Positions 50,993 to 61,362 of a DNA stretch of 64,000 bases are shown here, one piece after another. The position numbers and the translations under genes are program-made. The notes beneath the pieces are model-generated. The model was not told the DNA's origin and ran no database searches. It was given only the letters and a program-made list of their open reading frames with translations. The stretch's first letter is position 1; every line of letters begins with the position of its first letter. The stretch is from Spirochaetaceae bacterium. GTDB taxonomy: Bacteria; Spirochaetota; Spirochaetia; Treponematales; Breznakiellaceae. The stretch is taken from the NCBI GenBank assembly GCA_031278215.1, contig JAITKV010000039.1, forward strand, positions 1 to 64,000, in the 5' to 3' direction.

Positions 50993-51672
50993 TCCGGGTT
51001 AAAAACCTTTCCTTCGGCTACGGCGGGGGGGAGATTATCAAAGATGTGTCCCTGGATATTATGCCCCGGGAGCTCTGCGCCCTCATAGGCCCATCGGGCT
51101 GCGGCAAAACCACCTTCATCAAAATACTGTCAAAAATTATAAAAAATTTTTCCGGAGAAATCTGTTATGCCTCCGAACGGGGGGCGGACCGGGAATTTTC
51201 CATCGGTTATGTGCCCCAGAATTACGGCCTTTTACCCTGGAAAAGCGTGGAGGAAAACATTTGCCTTCCCCTGCGGCTGAGGGGGGAAAAGGGCGACATC
51301 GGCCCCGGGGCCATCGGCCCCGTGGCCGAGTCTTTGGAGATCGACGGCCTTTTGAAAAAATACCCCCGGGAACTTTCGGGGGGGCAGAAACAACGGGCCG
51401 CTCTGGCCCGGGCGATCCTTTCCGCCCGGGACCTTTTGCTGCTGGACGAACCCTTCTCTGCCCTGGACATGCTGACGGCCCAAAAGGCCCAGGAGCTTTT
51501 TTTGCGGGTCTGGTCGGAACACCAGGTCAGCGCCCTTTTTATTACCCACAATGTGTACGAAGCCGTCAATCTGGCAAAGCGGATCCTGGTGATGAACCGG
51601 AACGGAAATATTTTTGAATATACGGACATGAATGAAAAAGATAAACTACTTAATCTGTTTTATAATCTTTAA
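50989..51672 (+). CDS. NitT/TauT-type ABC transporter ATPase
   Basis: Walker A GPSGCGKTT, signature LSGGQKQR, Walker B LLLLDEPFSALD and switch His in FITHNV are intact. VPQNYGLLPWKSVEENI is typical of the SsuB/TauB group. 227 residues. The TTG at 50989 overlaps the previous stop; the C-terminus overlaps the permease gene by 41 nt, so translation is coupled. Confidence 0.87.
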   Translation: MIRVKNLSFGYGGGEIIKDVSLDIMPRELCALIGPSGCGKTTFIKILSKIIKNFSGEICYASERGADREFSIGYVPQNYGLLPWKSVEENICLPLRLRGEKGDIGPGAIGPVAESLEIDGLLKKYPRELSGGQKQRAALARAILSARDLLLLDEPFSALDMLTAQKAQELFLRVWSEHQVSALFITHNVYEAVNLAKRILVMNRNGNIFEYTDMNEKDKLLNLFYNL

Positions 51673-52357
51673 CGGCCTTTGGTTTTTCTTGGCAAAGCTT
51701 CTGCGCCTGCGGGTTCTGCCAAACCCCGTGGACGTGTACCTTTCCTGGGAACGGGCCTTAAAAAACGGCGTCCTGGGCCACATTACCGCCAGCGTTTTCC
51801 GGACCCTTATTGCGCTTTTTGCGGCCCTGTTTATCGCCCTGATCCTGGGAATAGCCATGGGGTACAGCCGGCGGGTGGATAAAATTCTTTCCCCCATTAC
51901 CTACTTAAGTTACCCGGTGCCGAAACTGGCCCTGATGCCCGTCATTATGCTGCTTTTTGGCATCGGGGAACTTTCAAAGATTATCATCACGGCGCTTATC
52001 ATCGTGTTCCAGCTTATTATTTCCATCCGGGACGCGGTGAAGCAGATTCCCGAAGAGGACTACGACCTTTTTACCTCCCTTAACGCCAGCCACTGGAACC
52101 GGTTCCGGCACATCACCATCCCCGCGGCCCTGCCGGCGATTTTTTCCAGCCTCCGGGTTTCCGTGGGGACCGCCATATCGGTCCTCATGATCGCGGAAAG
52201 CTACGGTACCGACCGGGGCCTGGGCTTTTACATTATCGATACCTGGATGCGGGCGGATTACCTTCAGATGTACTTCGGTATATTCTGCCTTGCCGCCGTC
52301 GGCTTTCTGCTGTTCGCCGCCCTGGACGCGGCCCAGGCAGGATTCTGCAAGGGCTAA
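51632..52357 (+). CDS. NitT/TauT-type ABC transporter permease
   Basis: 241 residues, six hydrophobic segments (first: INYLICFIIFNGLWFFLA; also TLIALFAALFIALILGIAMG and KIIITALIIVFQLIISI). The coupling loop has EEDYDLFTSLNASHWNRFRHITIPAALP. Completes the importer. Starts inside the ATPase gene. The following hairpin at 52370 may end it as well as the convergent giant gene. Confidence 0.86.
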   Translation: MKKINYLICFIIFNGLWFFLAKLLRLRVLPNPVDVYLSWERALKNGVLGHITASVFRTLIALFAALFIALILGIAMGYSRRVDKILSPITYLSYPVPKLALMPVIMLLFGIGELSKIIITALIIVFQLIISIRDAVKQIPEEDYDLFTSLNASHWNRFRHITIPAALPAIFSSLRVSVGTAISVLMIAESYGTDRGLGFYIIDTWMRADYLQMYFGIFCLAAVGFLLFAALDAAQAGFCKG

Positions 52358-52363
52358 GGAATT

Positions 52364-52395
52364 AAAAAACCCCCGGAAACCAAAGTTTCCGGGGG
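52364..52395 (-). terminator. Intrinsic terminator of the giant gene (probably bidirectional)
   Basis: CCCCCGGAAA (52370-52379) pairs with TTTCCGGGGG (52386-52395) over 6 nt. On the minus strand the stem is followed by TTTTTTAATT, a strong intrinsic terminator 60 nt after the giant gene's stop. The stem is also positioned to end the plus-strand importer operon. Confidence 0.8.
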
Positions 52396-52455
52396 CCTAA
52401 GGTATGTTAGCGCCCGCTTTTTACATAAATTAAGAAATGGTACAGTACGGCGTTA

Positions 52456-55400
52456 TCATCGCCAGGTCCAATTATTATTATTGTCCGTACCGTCGCCAAA
52501 CAGCGACCGGGTTATTACAAAGTTTCCCCAGGATATATGATCCTTCGTTGTCCTTAATCCCGCGGTAAGTTGGTTGAATGTAATGGGGACCCAAACTTGG
52601 CAGCCAAGGCTGCCGGCTGTGTATCCGTTGTTCGCCCTTTCTATATAGGGATTAGAATAGCCTGCGTGGCCGTTAATTGCATTCGTCCCGGTTAAGATCC
52701 TTTTCCCCTCTTCATCATAATAGTACCCCCAAAAATTCCGCAGGCCTGTGGCCCAATTATCCCAGGTCTTTTGCGGATCGCCTTCGGTATTGTAGGGAAA
52801 ACCGAAAACCACGCCTATTCCGCTGTCGTCTTTAGGCTTAGGCCCCGTAACCGATTCCCAGGATTCGGGCTGCGAGGTAAACAACCTAAATCCCCTTACC
52901 GGGTTTGCCCCGGAAACATTATGCAAAGACCATGCGTACCGGTAAGTATTGCCCAGCACCGCCGGATGGGCTTCTCCCATCTTAGAAGGATCGGGCATGG
53001 TTGTGCCAAGGCCGAACATTTTTGCAACAAACCCGGTTCCGGTTGTTTCAAACGAAATAGTGCCCGCCTTTAAGCGCCTTCCGGCGGGGATCATGTTTTC
53101 AATCATCACATAGTCCCTTTCGCCCGGCTGATGATAAAAATAAATGGCTCCGGATTTTACCTGGTTATACACGTCCCTGATCGACACCGTCACATGGCTG
53201 TTTTTCCCGTCGGGACGAACGACTATATCCCTGCCGTTAACGATCTCCTTGTATGTCATAACATAGGGGTTGGCGTTTACCTCGGAGGGGCTGAAACTGG
53301 TTTTTTGGAGATTCTTAACGCCTTCAAGATAAACTGAATCGTAGCTGTCGGTGATAAACACCCTGTAGTCGTCTAGAAGTTTTTTATGATCACCCTGATT
53401 AAAGTCGGGGTACATTCCTAATAGCATGCCCAGGGATCTGGAATAGGAATCTTTATCCGTGTAGTGATGTCCGGTTATCTTGCCCGTTGCATCAAAGACG
53501 TCCAGGACGCTTCTTACCAGGACGCTTCCGTCTTCGCCAAGTAAACTATGGTTACCGTCATATTGCAGCTTATAAGAATTATCACTGTTCCTGGCCAGCT
53601 TCCAATAGTCGGCGCTGGAATCGTAGGAATTAAAAATGTCCAGGATCTTTGAAACCGCGGTCTGATGTTCCTCCGGATCCGCAGAACCGGATATAAAAAC
53701 TCCGAAATTTTTCAGGAACTCCAGGGCTTCTCTCTCCATGGCATCGCCGGTTACTCCGCCGCCATAACTTTGCATTAACCCAAGAACTGTGGCGATATGC
53801 CCAGCTACCGCTTTGTCCGTTTCCATTTGCTGCCCCCCGGCGCCGTCGTTTATTCCGTTTCTATAGGCCTCGTGGCTTAACACTACGTTAAGGCCAAAGC
53901 GGCTTTCATCTTCCAGGGCATCTTCTCCCAAAAAGATCGTTTTAACCCCGGTTGCAGGATCGTAAACATTTTCGGTAAAGTTTACGGCGGTTTTTTCTAC
54001 TATGCGGGTTGTTCCCGCTAAAATCGAATTATAGGCTTCCCGGGTTGTTTTGTTGCCGGAATAAAGAGTCCTAAGCTGACTTATATATTTTTTGGCGTCT
54101 TCGGAATCCGAGGTCCAGATGTCAAAATTAACTTTCCACGCTTCCAGCCCCTGTATTGCGCCGGCTATGACGCCCAGGCTTGCGTCAACGCCCCCCAGGC
54201 CAAGTCCGGCATTAAATCCGTCCCGGCCAAAGTTAAGTTCCATCAAACCGATCCCCGCGACATTTTTATTTATAAAACCCAGGTTGAGCACATTAAGGGT
54301 AAAATCGTCCCCGAAGGCATAGTTTACCCCTTGACCTGCCAGCCCTCCGGTCAGGGATGATAATTTTAGCCCGCCCGCGTACTGGGCGCCAAAAAAGCCC
54401 TCAAGGCCAAGCTTCATCGAAGAGGAAACAAATGAATTGATACCGGTCGAGAAGGAGCTTATCAGGCCATCCCTAAGGCCTTCTCTAAAGACATCCCGGG
54501 ACCAGCCAAATTTGCCGTCGCTGTAGGTTACGGCGCTTAAGGCGCTGGTTACCGTGCTGGCGCCAATTGCATGAACCCCGCTTATCGCGGTTTTAGTAAG
54601 CACCGTGCCGAAACCGCTGGTATGCTGAACGGCCTTAGCGGCGATTCCGGAAAAACTCGAACCTGCCGCGGATCCGGCGCCGTTGACGGCGGCTCCGGCC
54701 AGGGTTGTAACGGTAGTTATAACCGCCTTTTTCCCAAAGGCAAACCCGGCCTCATCCCAGTCCATGTAGCCCTGGGCGGCGTCCAGGGCATAAAATAGAG
54801 CTTCGTCCAGCATGTTAACCCCCACGGCCAAGGCCAGCGTAGCCCCGGCGGTAAAGGGAGAAACCGCGGTCAATACCGTCGCGGCAATGGAATTGGCCAC
54901 ATCGGCCACGACCCTCATATTGGGGGCGCCAAACCAGGATCCCCGGGAGTCCCATAGGGGTTTGTTCCACAGAGGGGCGCTCATGGCCGCAATGCCTTCG
55001 GCCTGCCTGGCGTCCCACTTATACAATTCGCCCATTAAGCGGCCCAGTTCGCCGCTCCCCGGTTTTGAAACAACCCCATGGATAGTCTCGGCGCTTTCGC
55101 CGATCCAGATGTTGAAGTCTCCCTGTGAATCCCCGTCCCCAAAAATAGTTTTACTCTTTTCCGCAACTTCATCCTGGGCCAGGGCGATCAGGGCCTGGAC
55201 CCCCAGATAATCCAGCCCCTCCAGGCTATCATCACTTAAATCGGCGGCGAATTCCCAATACTCCATGACAAACCATTTGTACGCGTCAAGAGTAACCCGG
55301 TCGGTAATAGCGCTGGTGAATACCGTGGAATGTACGATAATGTCCTTGCGGTATGTATTTCCCCAACGGTTCCACCCGCTGTTCATGGTGTATAGTTCGT

Positions 55401-58400
55401 CCATGGTATTGTCAAAATCAGAATTGTTTCGGGCGATATTTTCTTCCAGGATCCGTTTTGCTTCATAGGCCGATTCCCTGGCTTGAAAGGCAAGCAAAAT
55501 CATCTTCCCCGCGGCAAGCTCCTGGGTGCTGTCCCAGGCGGCAGCCTTGGCCGCTTCATGGGCTCTGCCCGAATTCCATATCCCGATTCCCGAAACGCCA
55601 CTCCGCACGGGGGTAAGAACCGTGGCGGCGCTGCCGGCCAGGGAATTAAGGGCCCCGGACAAACCGGTAATCCCTGCCGAGTTAAGGGCGTTTTGCAAAA
55701 TCGCAGAAGCCTCTTCCTGGACCCCAAGGCCGGGGATGCTTGACGGTATAAAGGTATCAAGCTTACGGCCATAGGATTCCGCGTCGGACCCCACCAGGGT
55801 AAGCAAAGAATCGTTTAATGCATTTTCCGCGGCATATACCGCTTGATTTATCCAATTTTCTTTATCCCGAAGACTTTCTACATACGCGGCGTCCCAGGCC
55901 GCATTAAGGGTTTCATAGGCCTCTTCAAAATCCCGGCGCCACCGGGCCAGCGCGTTCTGTATGGATTCAAAGCTGTTTTTCCAGTCCTGCCTTCCCCGTT
56001 CCACAATAAGCCCCGCGGCTTCCCGCCAGGCGGCGCTTTTATTATCTAAATCTTTTTGCTGTTCCTTCCAGTCCGTTTCCCGGGCGGCAAGCTCGGCATT
56101 AAACCGTTCCCTGTAGGCCCGTTCAATTAAACTTGTATATTGGGACGCCAGATCCCTGTACTGCCGGGTATAAACCGCCCTGTCCGCATTTATATTTTTT
56201 AAATCCGAGATCATCACGGTTCCCAGATTTTCCAAATGGTTCTTTAGGGCCGGGGCTTTAGATCCATAGGCCAGTCCTGCGGCATTATGCAATTCGTCCA
56301 TGGCAGCCTCGCCGTTAATAAACGCGTCCAATGTTTTCCTATACGCATCCTGATTTATTTTACGGACATCCTCTGCCTCCAGATAGGCGTTTTCAAACCG
56401 CAGTTCTAAATCATCTTTTATCCCCTTTCCCCATGCATAAAGACCATCCAGGGCGGAGCTAACGCTGGAATATACGATTTTGTCTCCCAGGGCCTGTTGA
56501 TATGCCCGCAGTTTGTCCCAGTAGGTTTTTAATGTTTCCAGCTCGGTGTCTTCAATATTTTCAAGCTGCGCCAGGGCAGATTCAATGTCATCCCAAAGGA
56601 TCCCCTGTTCCCGCCTTTTTGAAAAAACCGCAAGTTTATTGCAGGATTCTTCATACTTGGTTTTTTCCGCAGATAGTTTCGATATCCCGGAGGAAAAAAC
56701 AGCCCGGTTATAATTTATATTATCGTAAAAGGCGTTCCTTCTGTTTTTTGTCAGCCGCAGGATCTGATCCAGAACGCTGTGATCAAACGTATAGGGCCAG
56801 CGGTAAACGGTTATTCGGACGAACCATATTTTCTTAGACATTTTATAATAATCCGCCTCGTCATAAAGCCACTCCATTTCCCTGTATTCCGACACCTTGT
56901 TCAGCCCCCCTGCCCCGTCGCCTCCGCCGCCGGTTAAAAGCAGGACCGCCAAAAATTCCAAATCTTCCTTCTGCTGGGCGCTTAAACAATTCCACGCGTT
57001 TTGCTGTACCCAGGGCAGGGTATGGGTCCGGTATTTTTCAAGCAGCTTATTAAGTTTGTCGTCATCAAGTTTAAGGTTTCCGTCGGCGCCCATATCCGTA
57101 AGTTCATAGGACTGTCCGATGCCTGAAACAGAAGGGTTGCTTTCGATTATCCGCCGGATAACATAATCAAGGGCAAGTCCCCATGTCTGGTAGGAATTCA
57201 TATTGCCCAAATCATAGCCTTCCATTCTGGCACTCCAGGCAGCCAGCGCTTCCTCGTAGGGGGACGTCTGGCTTAGCCCGTCTCCGGTAAATTGTCCGGA
57301 GTCAAAATAACCCCAAAGGGCCTCCGCCTCAACGCTTCCCGGGGGGGACAATATAAAAGAAGATTCGTCCAAAGAAACGCCTAAACCGCCGGACTCCGTG
57401 ATGCGGACAAAATCCATCCACGAAGGATCCGCCGTTTCGGGAGGACCGTAGGATTCGTAATAGCCCCTTAACTGAGGATTTACAAAGCCAAAAGCCATGG
57501 CGGAAACCGAAAGGTACAGTTCTCTGTTTTTTACCTGCTCCAGTTCCAGTTCCGCGTCAAATTCCGTCTTTGCCTTTAAGGCCAAAAACATCCTGGCAAA
57601 ACTTTCTTTATATTCGTCATACAATGCCGTATATTCGCCGTCGTCATAGGGTCTTTCTTTCTCGTTGGCGGCATAAAGGCTCTGTAGCGCCAACAGGGCC
57701 GCCTGGGCCCGATCTTTTCGTTCTTTGGCATAAGCCAGTTCTTCCGCCGGCTCTTTGTAGTAGAGCATCCCCTCCGCCAGATCCGAACTTTGGTTTAGGT
57801 AGGCTGTACCGGCCCAGCGTTGTATGGCATCCTGTTTTTCATATTCAATCCGCATCGCCTCCAAAAGGGCAAACCGATCCTTGGCCTCTCCGTAAAGAAT
57901 TTCATACCGGTTCCCTTCGGATTCATAGATCGCCGCTTTTTGGCCGTACTGTGCCAGGGCCTGTTGATGCAGAGCCCGGGCCTGCTCCAGTTCCGCGGAA
58001 ATAACGCGTAACCGATCCAGCGCCTCCTGCCCTGAGGGGGGAAGTTCTTCGTATCTAAAACCCAAATCGGCTATTCCCTGTTTAAGGGACAATTCCAAGG
58101 CTTCGTTGTTTTTCAGTTTCTCCTGTTCCTCGCCAAAGATTTCAAGGACCATGGTATATTCAAAGCCCTGGGGGCGGTACTTCCATTCCATGCCGGGATT
58201 TTCCGCATACAAAACCGCGGTGGCCATAAACTCCTGCTGCCGCCCGAATAAACCGCCTTCCGCAATCATCCCCAGGGCCTCGGAAAATTTTTTTCCTTCA
58301 GCCTCCGCCGCGTCCCAGGCGTCGGCCAGGCGGCCCTCTTTCCGGGACAGGGCGCCCTTAATCAGATCCGGCCCTTCGGGCCGGCCGGTTTCCGCGGCGG

Positions 58401-61254
58401 GAATGGCGGATTCCGTATTCGCGGCGGAGGAATCAAAGCGGGGGTTGCTGATATAGACCCGCCAGTGTTCCGGCCCCTCTTCCGCCGCCGCGGCTTCGTT
58501 GTAGGAGTTTAAAAAGAAAACCAGGCATTGATAAAAACCCACTTCCCCGACAAGATCCTCCTCCGGCTTATCCCCCCGTCCCTCGGCCTCCAGCATGCGG
58601 GCGGCCAGTTCCGCGTAGCGTTCCAGTATGGCAGCCGTATCCACGGATACGTTTATCCCCCGGTACAGGGTCTTGGCAACCATATACTCCACCAGGGAAG
58701 ACCCCCATTCGGCTACTCTGTTTCCCAGCGCCAGCGGCAGCAGTTCCATTGCCCGGTCCATTTCTTTTAGGAAAAAAGCAGTTACATGTCCGGGATTCAT
58801 ATCGAACTTTTCTCCGTATAAAAATAGTTTATCCGTCAGGGCCGCCATATCCGGCAGGGGGCCTTCAAAACCTTCGTAACCGAATTCAGCGCAGACCCTT
58901 TCCATGCTCCGCCGGGCAGATTCCGCGGCCTCCCGCTGTAAGCCCGGTGCATACGCGGAAAACTCCCGGTAAACCGAAAACGCCGCCGCGGAAGCGCCGG
59001 GAACGGTTTCTTCCGCCGCCTCCCGCTTAAGGCGGTTAAAAAGCCCTTCCTCCTCAAGGGCCCTGCGCTCTTCCGGCGTATCGTTTTTTCCGGCCAGGGA
59101 GAAATACCAGTCCGCCCCCGAACCGGCCCCCAGCAGAGTAAGCCGGATCCGGGTTAATTCTTCCTCTTCCCCGGTTTCTACGGTGTTTCGCAGCAGCGCC
59201 CATGCGTCCTGTAGTATTACTTCTTCGATAAACTTTTGTTCTGCCCTTACAAACGCCGTATAGTACGCGTCGTCCTGCCGGCGCCTTTCCGCAATTTCCA
59301 TAAGGGACCCATAGTAGTTTCCCAGTTCCGCGAGGATAAAATCGCCGGAATTTACCCTGTACGCCGCCATCTGCAGGGCGTAGCGGCTGTTTACATCTTC
59401 CAGCTTTTTTTCCGCCTCCGTCAAAGCCTCCGCGGCGTTTTGCAGTTCCTGCTGAATCGACGCCAGAACGGTTCCGCCGTTCTTTAGCCGTTCCTGGATC
59501 TCTTCATAGGCCGCCAGGGCTTCATCGTACCGCGCCTTTGAATCCTCCCACTGCCGCAGACCTTCCGCCTCGGTGACACGGCCGGCGCTTAATTCTTCCG
59601 CATAGGCGGAAACCGCCTGGGCAATGGAATAGCGCTGTTCCCAGTACCCGGCAACCGCCTGGGTCCGGAGTAATTCCACCTGGTATTCATCCAAGAAGAA
59701 CTCTTCGCTGTCCATGGCAAGGACGCCGCCCAGGGCGCCCCTGTCCATGCCCAGGACAAGGCCGAATTCCCTTTCCAGGGCGCCGATGGATTCCCGGGCC
59801 TTGGCGCTGTACTGGGTAAAAATATCCGCCCAGCGGATCAATTCCTGGCCTGCGGTTTTTTGGCCCTCGGATAAGGAATCGCCGTCCATTGCAAGCCTGA
59901 CCCAGCCGGACAAACTCCCCGCTTCCAGGGCCCCCGCCGGAGGAACGCCGGTAAACCGGGAAAGCCAAAAATCCACGCTTTCCCGGGCTTCCGCCAGAAC
60001 GGAACCGCAGGTGATGTACATTTCCACCAGGGCCTTTGCCCGTGCGGCGCCGCTGTAGGATCTAAGCGCCGCATCTTTTTGGAATTCCGCCCTGGCTTCG
60101 TTTATGGCGTTTTGCAGTTGTTCCGAAACATTGTAAAAAAGCAATTCTCCGGCGTCAAACAGTTCCCGGGCCCTGTCTTCCCAGGCGAGCCGTTCCTTTT
60201 CCAGTTCCGAAAAAGCCGCTTTCCAGGCTTCTTCTCCCTGTAAAAAAAGCTCTCCGCTGTCCCGCTCCCACTCCATCCGGCGGATGATAAACTGTTCCTC
60301 CGCATCCGCCCAGGCTTTAAGCCCCCGGTCAAACTGTTCCCGGAACGCCGCCAGCCATTCCGTCCCGGCCAGGGAAAGATCCCCCGTTCCGGCATGGGCC
60401 GCCTCTATCCGTTGTTCCAGGGATGCAATTCCCGAAGCACAGGCGGCTTGTGCATCTTCGACCAGCCGGGAGCCGATGGCAAAGGCGCTTTCGTTTTCAC
60501 TTTGCTTGCGCAGGCTCCAGATGTCTCCGGTACGGCGGGCGATAAAGAGCCGCTCTTCCCGGGCAAGGAGGGCTTCGAATTCCGCCCGCCGGCTAATAAG
60601 GGCCCGGGCAGAAATTTCTTTTATACGGTCTTCAAACCGGGCGCGGTCTTCTTCCCGGATATACAGGAGCAGTTCGGGAAAAGAAGAGGCCAGGGCGCCT
60701 TGATACACCTCCAGTTGATCTTCGCCGGTATCCCACACCAGTGCATTCCAGGCCGCAAGATCCTCTTCCATGCTGCGGCCCTCGGCGGGACGCACCGTTT
60801 CGGGATCGCCGGTTTCGCCGTAGAGCACCGTGCCGTCATCGCCGGTGTGGTAGGCGTATGTGCGGTTTGCATTATCAACGGCCAGATCCAGGGCCTTTGC
60901 CATATCCCCCGCGCCAAGGCCGAAAAAGCGCTTAAAAAGCCATTCCCCATAACGCTTTTCCAGTTCCTCTTCCGTCCATAAAAGCAGGTTCTGTTCCGCT
61001 TCAATCCGCAGTTCCGGATCCGTGTACAATTCCAGGGCCGTTCGTTCCCAGCCCGCCAGGGCAAGTTCCAGCCCCCGCCGGGCGGCCCGCATCCAGGAAC
61101 CGGGATCCACTTCCCGGTCCGCCCGGTCAAAGTGGTAGTTAAACACCCCCTGATCAAAGCCCTGCACCGTATACAGATCCCGGGCATGGAGAATCGAAGA
61201 ACCCGAACACAAGCTAATTACAAAAAGAAAGAAAAAAATAAATTGAGCAGCCAT
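52456..61254 (-). CDS. Giant exported protein of unknown function (2932 residues)
   Basis: A single open frame of 8.8 kb. Residues 1-25 are a signal peptide (FIFFFLFVISLCSGSSILHA). Residues ~30-1990 are highly charged, Glu/Ala/Leu/Trp-rich and look helical or coiled-coil. Residues ~2115-2330 form an Ala/Gly-rich hydrophobic zone (ATVLTAVSPFTAGATLALAVG; TTVTTLAGAAVNGAGSAAG). Then comes LSHEAYRNGINDG (His2461-Glu2462) with METDKAVAGH (Glu2478, His2486), which could bind metal, and near the end NGHAGYSN...TAGSLGCQVW (His2863, Ser2882, Cys2885). GAGG lies 6 nt before the ATG. The general build recalls very long Leptospira proteins and polymorphic toxins, but I cannot confirm a family. It follows the RND gene by 108 nt and ends at a strong terminator. 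Confidence 0.85.
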   Translation of the reverse strand: MAAQFIFFFLFVISLCSGSSILHARDLYTVQGFDQGVFNYHFDRADREVDPGSWMRAARRGLELALAGWERTALELYTDPELRIEAEQNLLLWTEEELEKRYGEWLFKRFFGLGAGDMAKALDLAVDNANRTYAYHTGDDGTVLYGETGDPETVRPAEGRSMEEDLAAWNALVWDTGEDQLEVYQGALASSFPELLLYIREEDRARFEDRIKEISARALISRRAEFEALLAREERLFIARRTGDIWSLRKQSENESAFAIGSRLVEDAQAACASGIASLEQRIEAAHAGTGDLSLAGTEWLAAFREQFDRGLKAWADAEEQFIIRRMEWERDSGELFLQGEEAWKAAFSELEKERLAWEDRARELFDAGELLFYNVSEQLQNAINEARAEFQKDAALRSYSGAARAKALVEMYITCGSVLAEARESVDFWLSRFTGVPPAGALEAGSLSGWVRLAMDGDSLSEGQKTAGQELIRWADIFTQYSAKARESIGALEREFGLVLGMDRGALGGVLAMDSEEFFLDEYQVELLRTQAVAGYWEQRYSIAQAVSAYAEELSAGRVTEAEGLRQWEDSKARYDEALAAYEEIQERLKNGGTVLASIQQELQNAAEALTEAEKKLEDVNSRYALQMAAYRVNSGDFILAELGNYYGSLMEIAERRRQDDAYYTAFVRAEQKFIEEVILQDAWALLRNTVETGEEEELTRIRLTLLGAGSGADWYFSLAGKNDTPEERRALEEEGLFNRLKREAAEETVPGASAAAFSVYREFSAYAPGLQREAAESARRSMERVCAEFGYEGFEGPLPDMAALTDKLFLYGEKFDMNPGHVTAFFLKEMDRAMELLPLALGNRVAEWGSSLVEYMVAKTLYRGINVSVDTAAILERYAELAARMLEAEGRGDKPEEDLVGEVGFYQCLVFFLNSYNEAAAAEEGPEHWRVYISNPRFDSSAANTESAIPAAETGRPEGPDLIKGALSRKEGRLADAWDAAEAEGKKFSEALGMIAEGGLFGRQQEFMATAVLYAENPGMEWKYRPQGFEYTMVLEIFGEEQEKLKNNEALELSLKQGIADLGFRYEELPPSGQEALDRLRVISAELEQARALHQQALAQYGQKAAIYESEGNRYEILYGEAKDRFALLEAMRIEYEKQDAIQRWAGTAYLNQSSDLAEGMLYYKEPAEELAYAKERKDRAQAALLALQSLYAANEKERPYDDGEYTALYDEYKESFARMFLALKAKTEFDAELELEQVKNRELYLSVSAMAFGFVNPQLRGYYESYGPPETADPSWMDFVRITESGGLGVSLDESSFILSPPGSVEAEALWGYFDSGQFTGDGLSQTSPYEEALAAWSARMEGYDLGNMNSYQTWGLALDYVIRRIIESNPSVSGIGQSYELTDMGADGNLKLDDDKLNKLLEKYRTHTLPWVQQNAWNCLSAQQKEDLEFLAVLLLTGGGGDGAGGLNKVSEYREMEWLYDEADYYKMSKKIWFVRITVYRWPYTFDHSVLDQILRLTKNRRNAFYDNINYNRAVFSSGISKLSAEKTKYEESCNKLAVFSKRREQGILWDDIESALAQLENIEDTELETLKTYWDKLRAYQQALGDKIVYSSVSSALDGLYAWGKGIKDDLELRFENAYLEAEDVRKINQDAYRKTLDAFINGEAAMDELHNAAGLAYGSKAPALKNHLENLGTVMISDLKNINADRAVYTRQYRDLASQYTSLIERAYRERFNAELAARETDWKEQQKDLDNKSAAWREAAGLIVERGRQDWKNSFESIQNALARWRRDFEEAYETLNAAWDAAYVESLRDKENWINQAVYAAENALNDSLLTLVGSDAESYGRKLDTFIPSSIPGLGVQEEASAILQNALNSAGITGLSGALNSLAGSAATVLTPVRSGVSGIGIWNSGRAHEAAKAAAWDSTQELAAGKMILLAFQARESAYEAKRILEENIARNNSDFDNTMDELYTMNSGWNRWGNTYRKDIIVHSTVFTSAITDRVTLDAYKWFVMEYWEFAADLSDDSLEGLDYLGVQALIALAQDEVAEKSKTIFGDGDSQGDFNIWIGESAETIHGVVSKPGSGELGRLMGELYKWDARQAEGIAAMSAPLWNKPLWDSRGSWFGAPNMRVVADVANSIAATVLTAVSPFTAGATLALAVGVNMLDEALFYALDAAQGYMDWDEAGFAFGKKAVITTVTTLAGAAVNGAGSAAGSSFSGIAAKAVQHTSGFGTVLTKTAISGVHAIGASTVTSALSAVTYSDGKFGWSRDVFREGLRDGLISSFSTGINSFVSSSMKLGLEGFFGAQYAGGLKLSSLTGGLAGQGVNYAFGDDFTLNVLNLGFINKNVAGIGLMELNFGRDGFNAGLGLGGVDASLGVIAGAIQGLEAWKVNFDIWTSDSEDAKKYISQLRTLYSGNKTTREAYNSILAGTTRIVEKTAVNFTENVYDPATGVKTIFLGEDALEDESRFGLNVVLSHEAYRNGINDGAGGQQMETDKAVAGHIATVLGLMQSYGGGVTGDAMEREALEFLKNFGVFISGSADPEEHQTAVSKILDIFNSYDSSADYWKLARNSDNSYKLQYDGNHSLLGEDGSVLVRSVLDVFDATGKITGHHYTDKDSYSRSLGMLLGMYPDFNQGDHKKLLDDYRVFITDSYDSVYLEGVKNLQKTSFSPSEVNANPYVMTYKEIVNGRDIVVRPDGKNSHVTVSIRDVYNQVKSGAIYFYHQPGERDYVMIENMIPAGRRLKAGTISFETTGTGFVAKMFGLGTTMPDPSKMGEAHPAVLGNTYRYAWSLHNVSGANPVRGFRLFTSQPESWESVTGPKPKDDSGIGVVFGFPYNTEGDPQKTWDNWATGLRNFWGYYYDEEGKRILTGTNAINGHAGYSNPYIERANNGYTAGSLGCQVWVPITFNQLTAGLRTTKDHISWGNFVITRSLFGDGTDNNNNWTWR

Positions 61255-61362
61255 AAGAGACCTCGGATAAACGTAATGCCGTCCGCAGACGCGGACTTCC
61301 TTACCCGCACAGATAGTGTCACGATCCGGGGCCGTTTCGCCGGATCAAATTCAGAAACGGCC

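Noticed and set aside
53770-53890. Classical HExxH zinc protease in the giant protein
   Set aside because: The sequence reads HEAYR, so the second His is missing; only a looser metal site remains possible.
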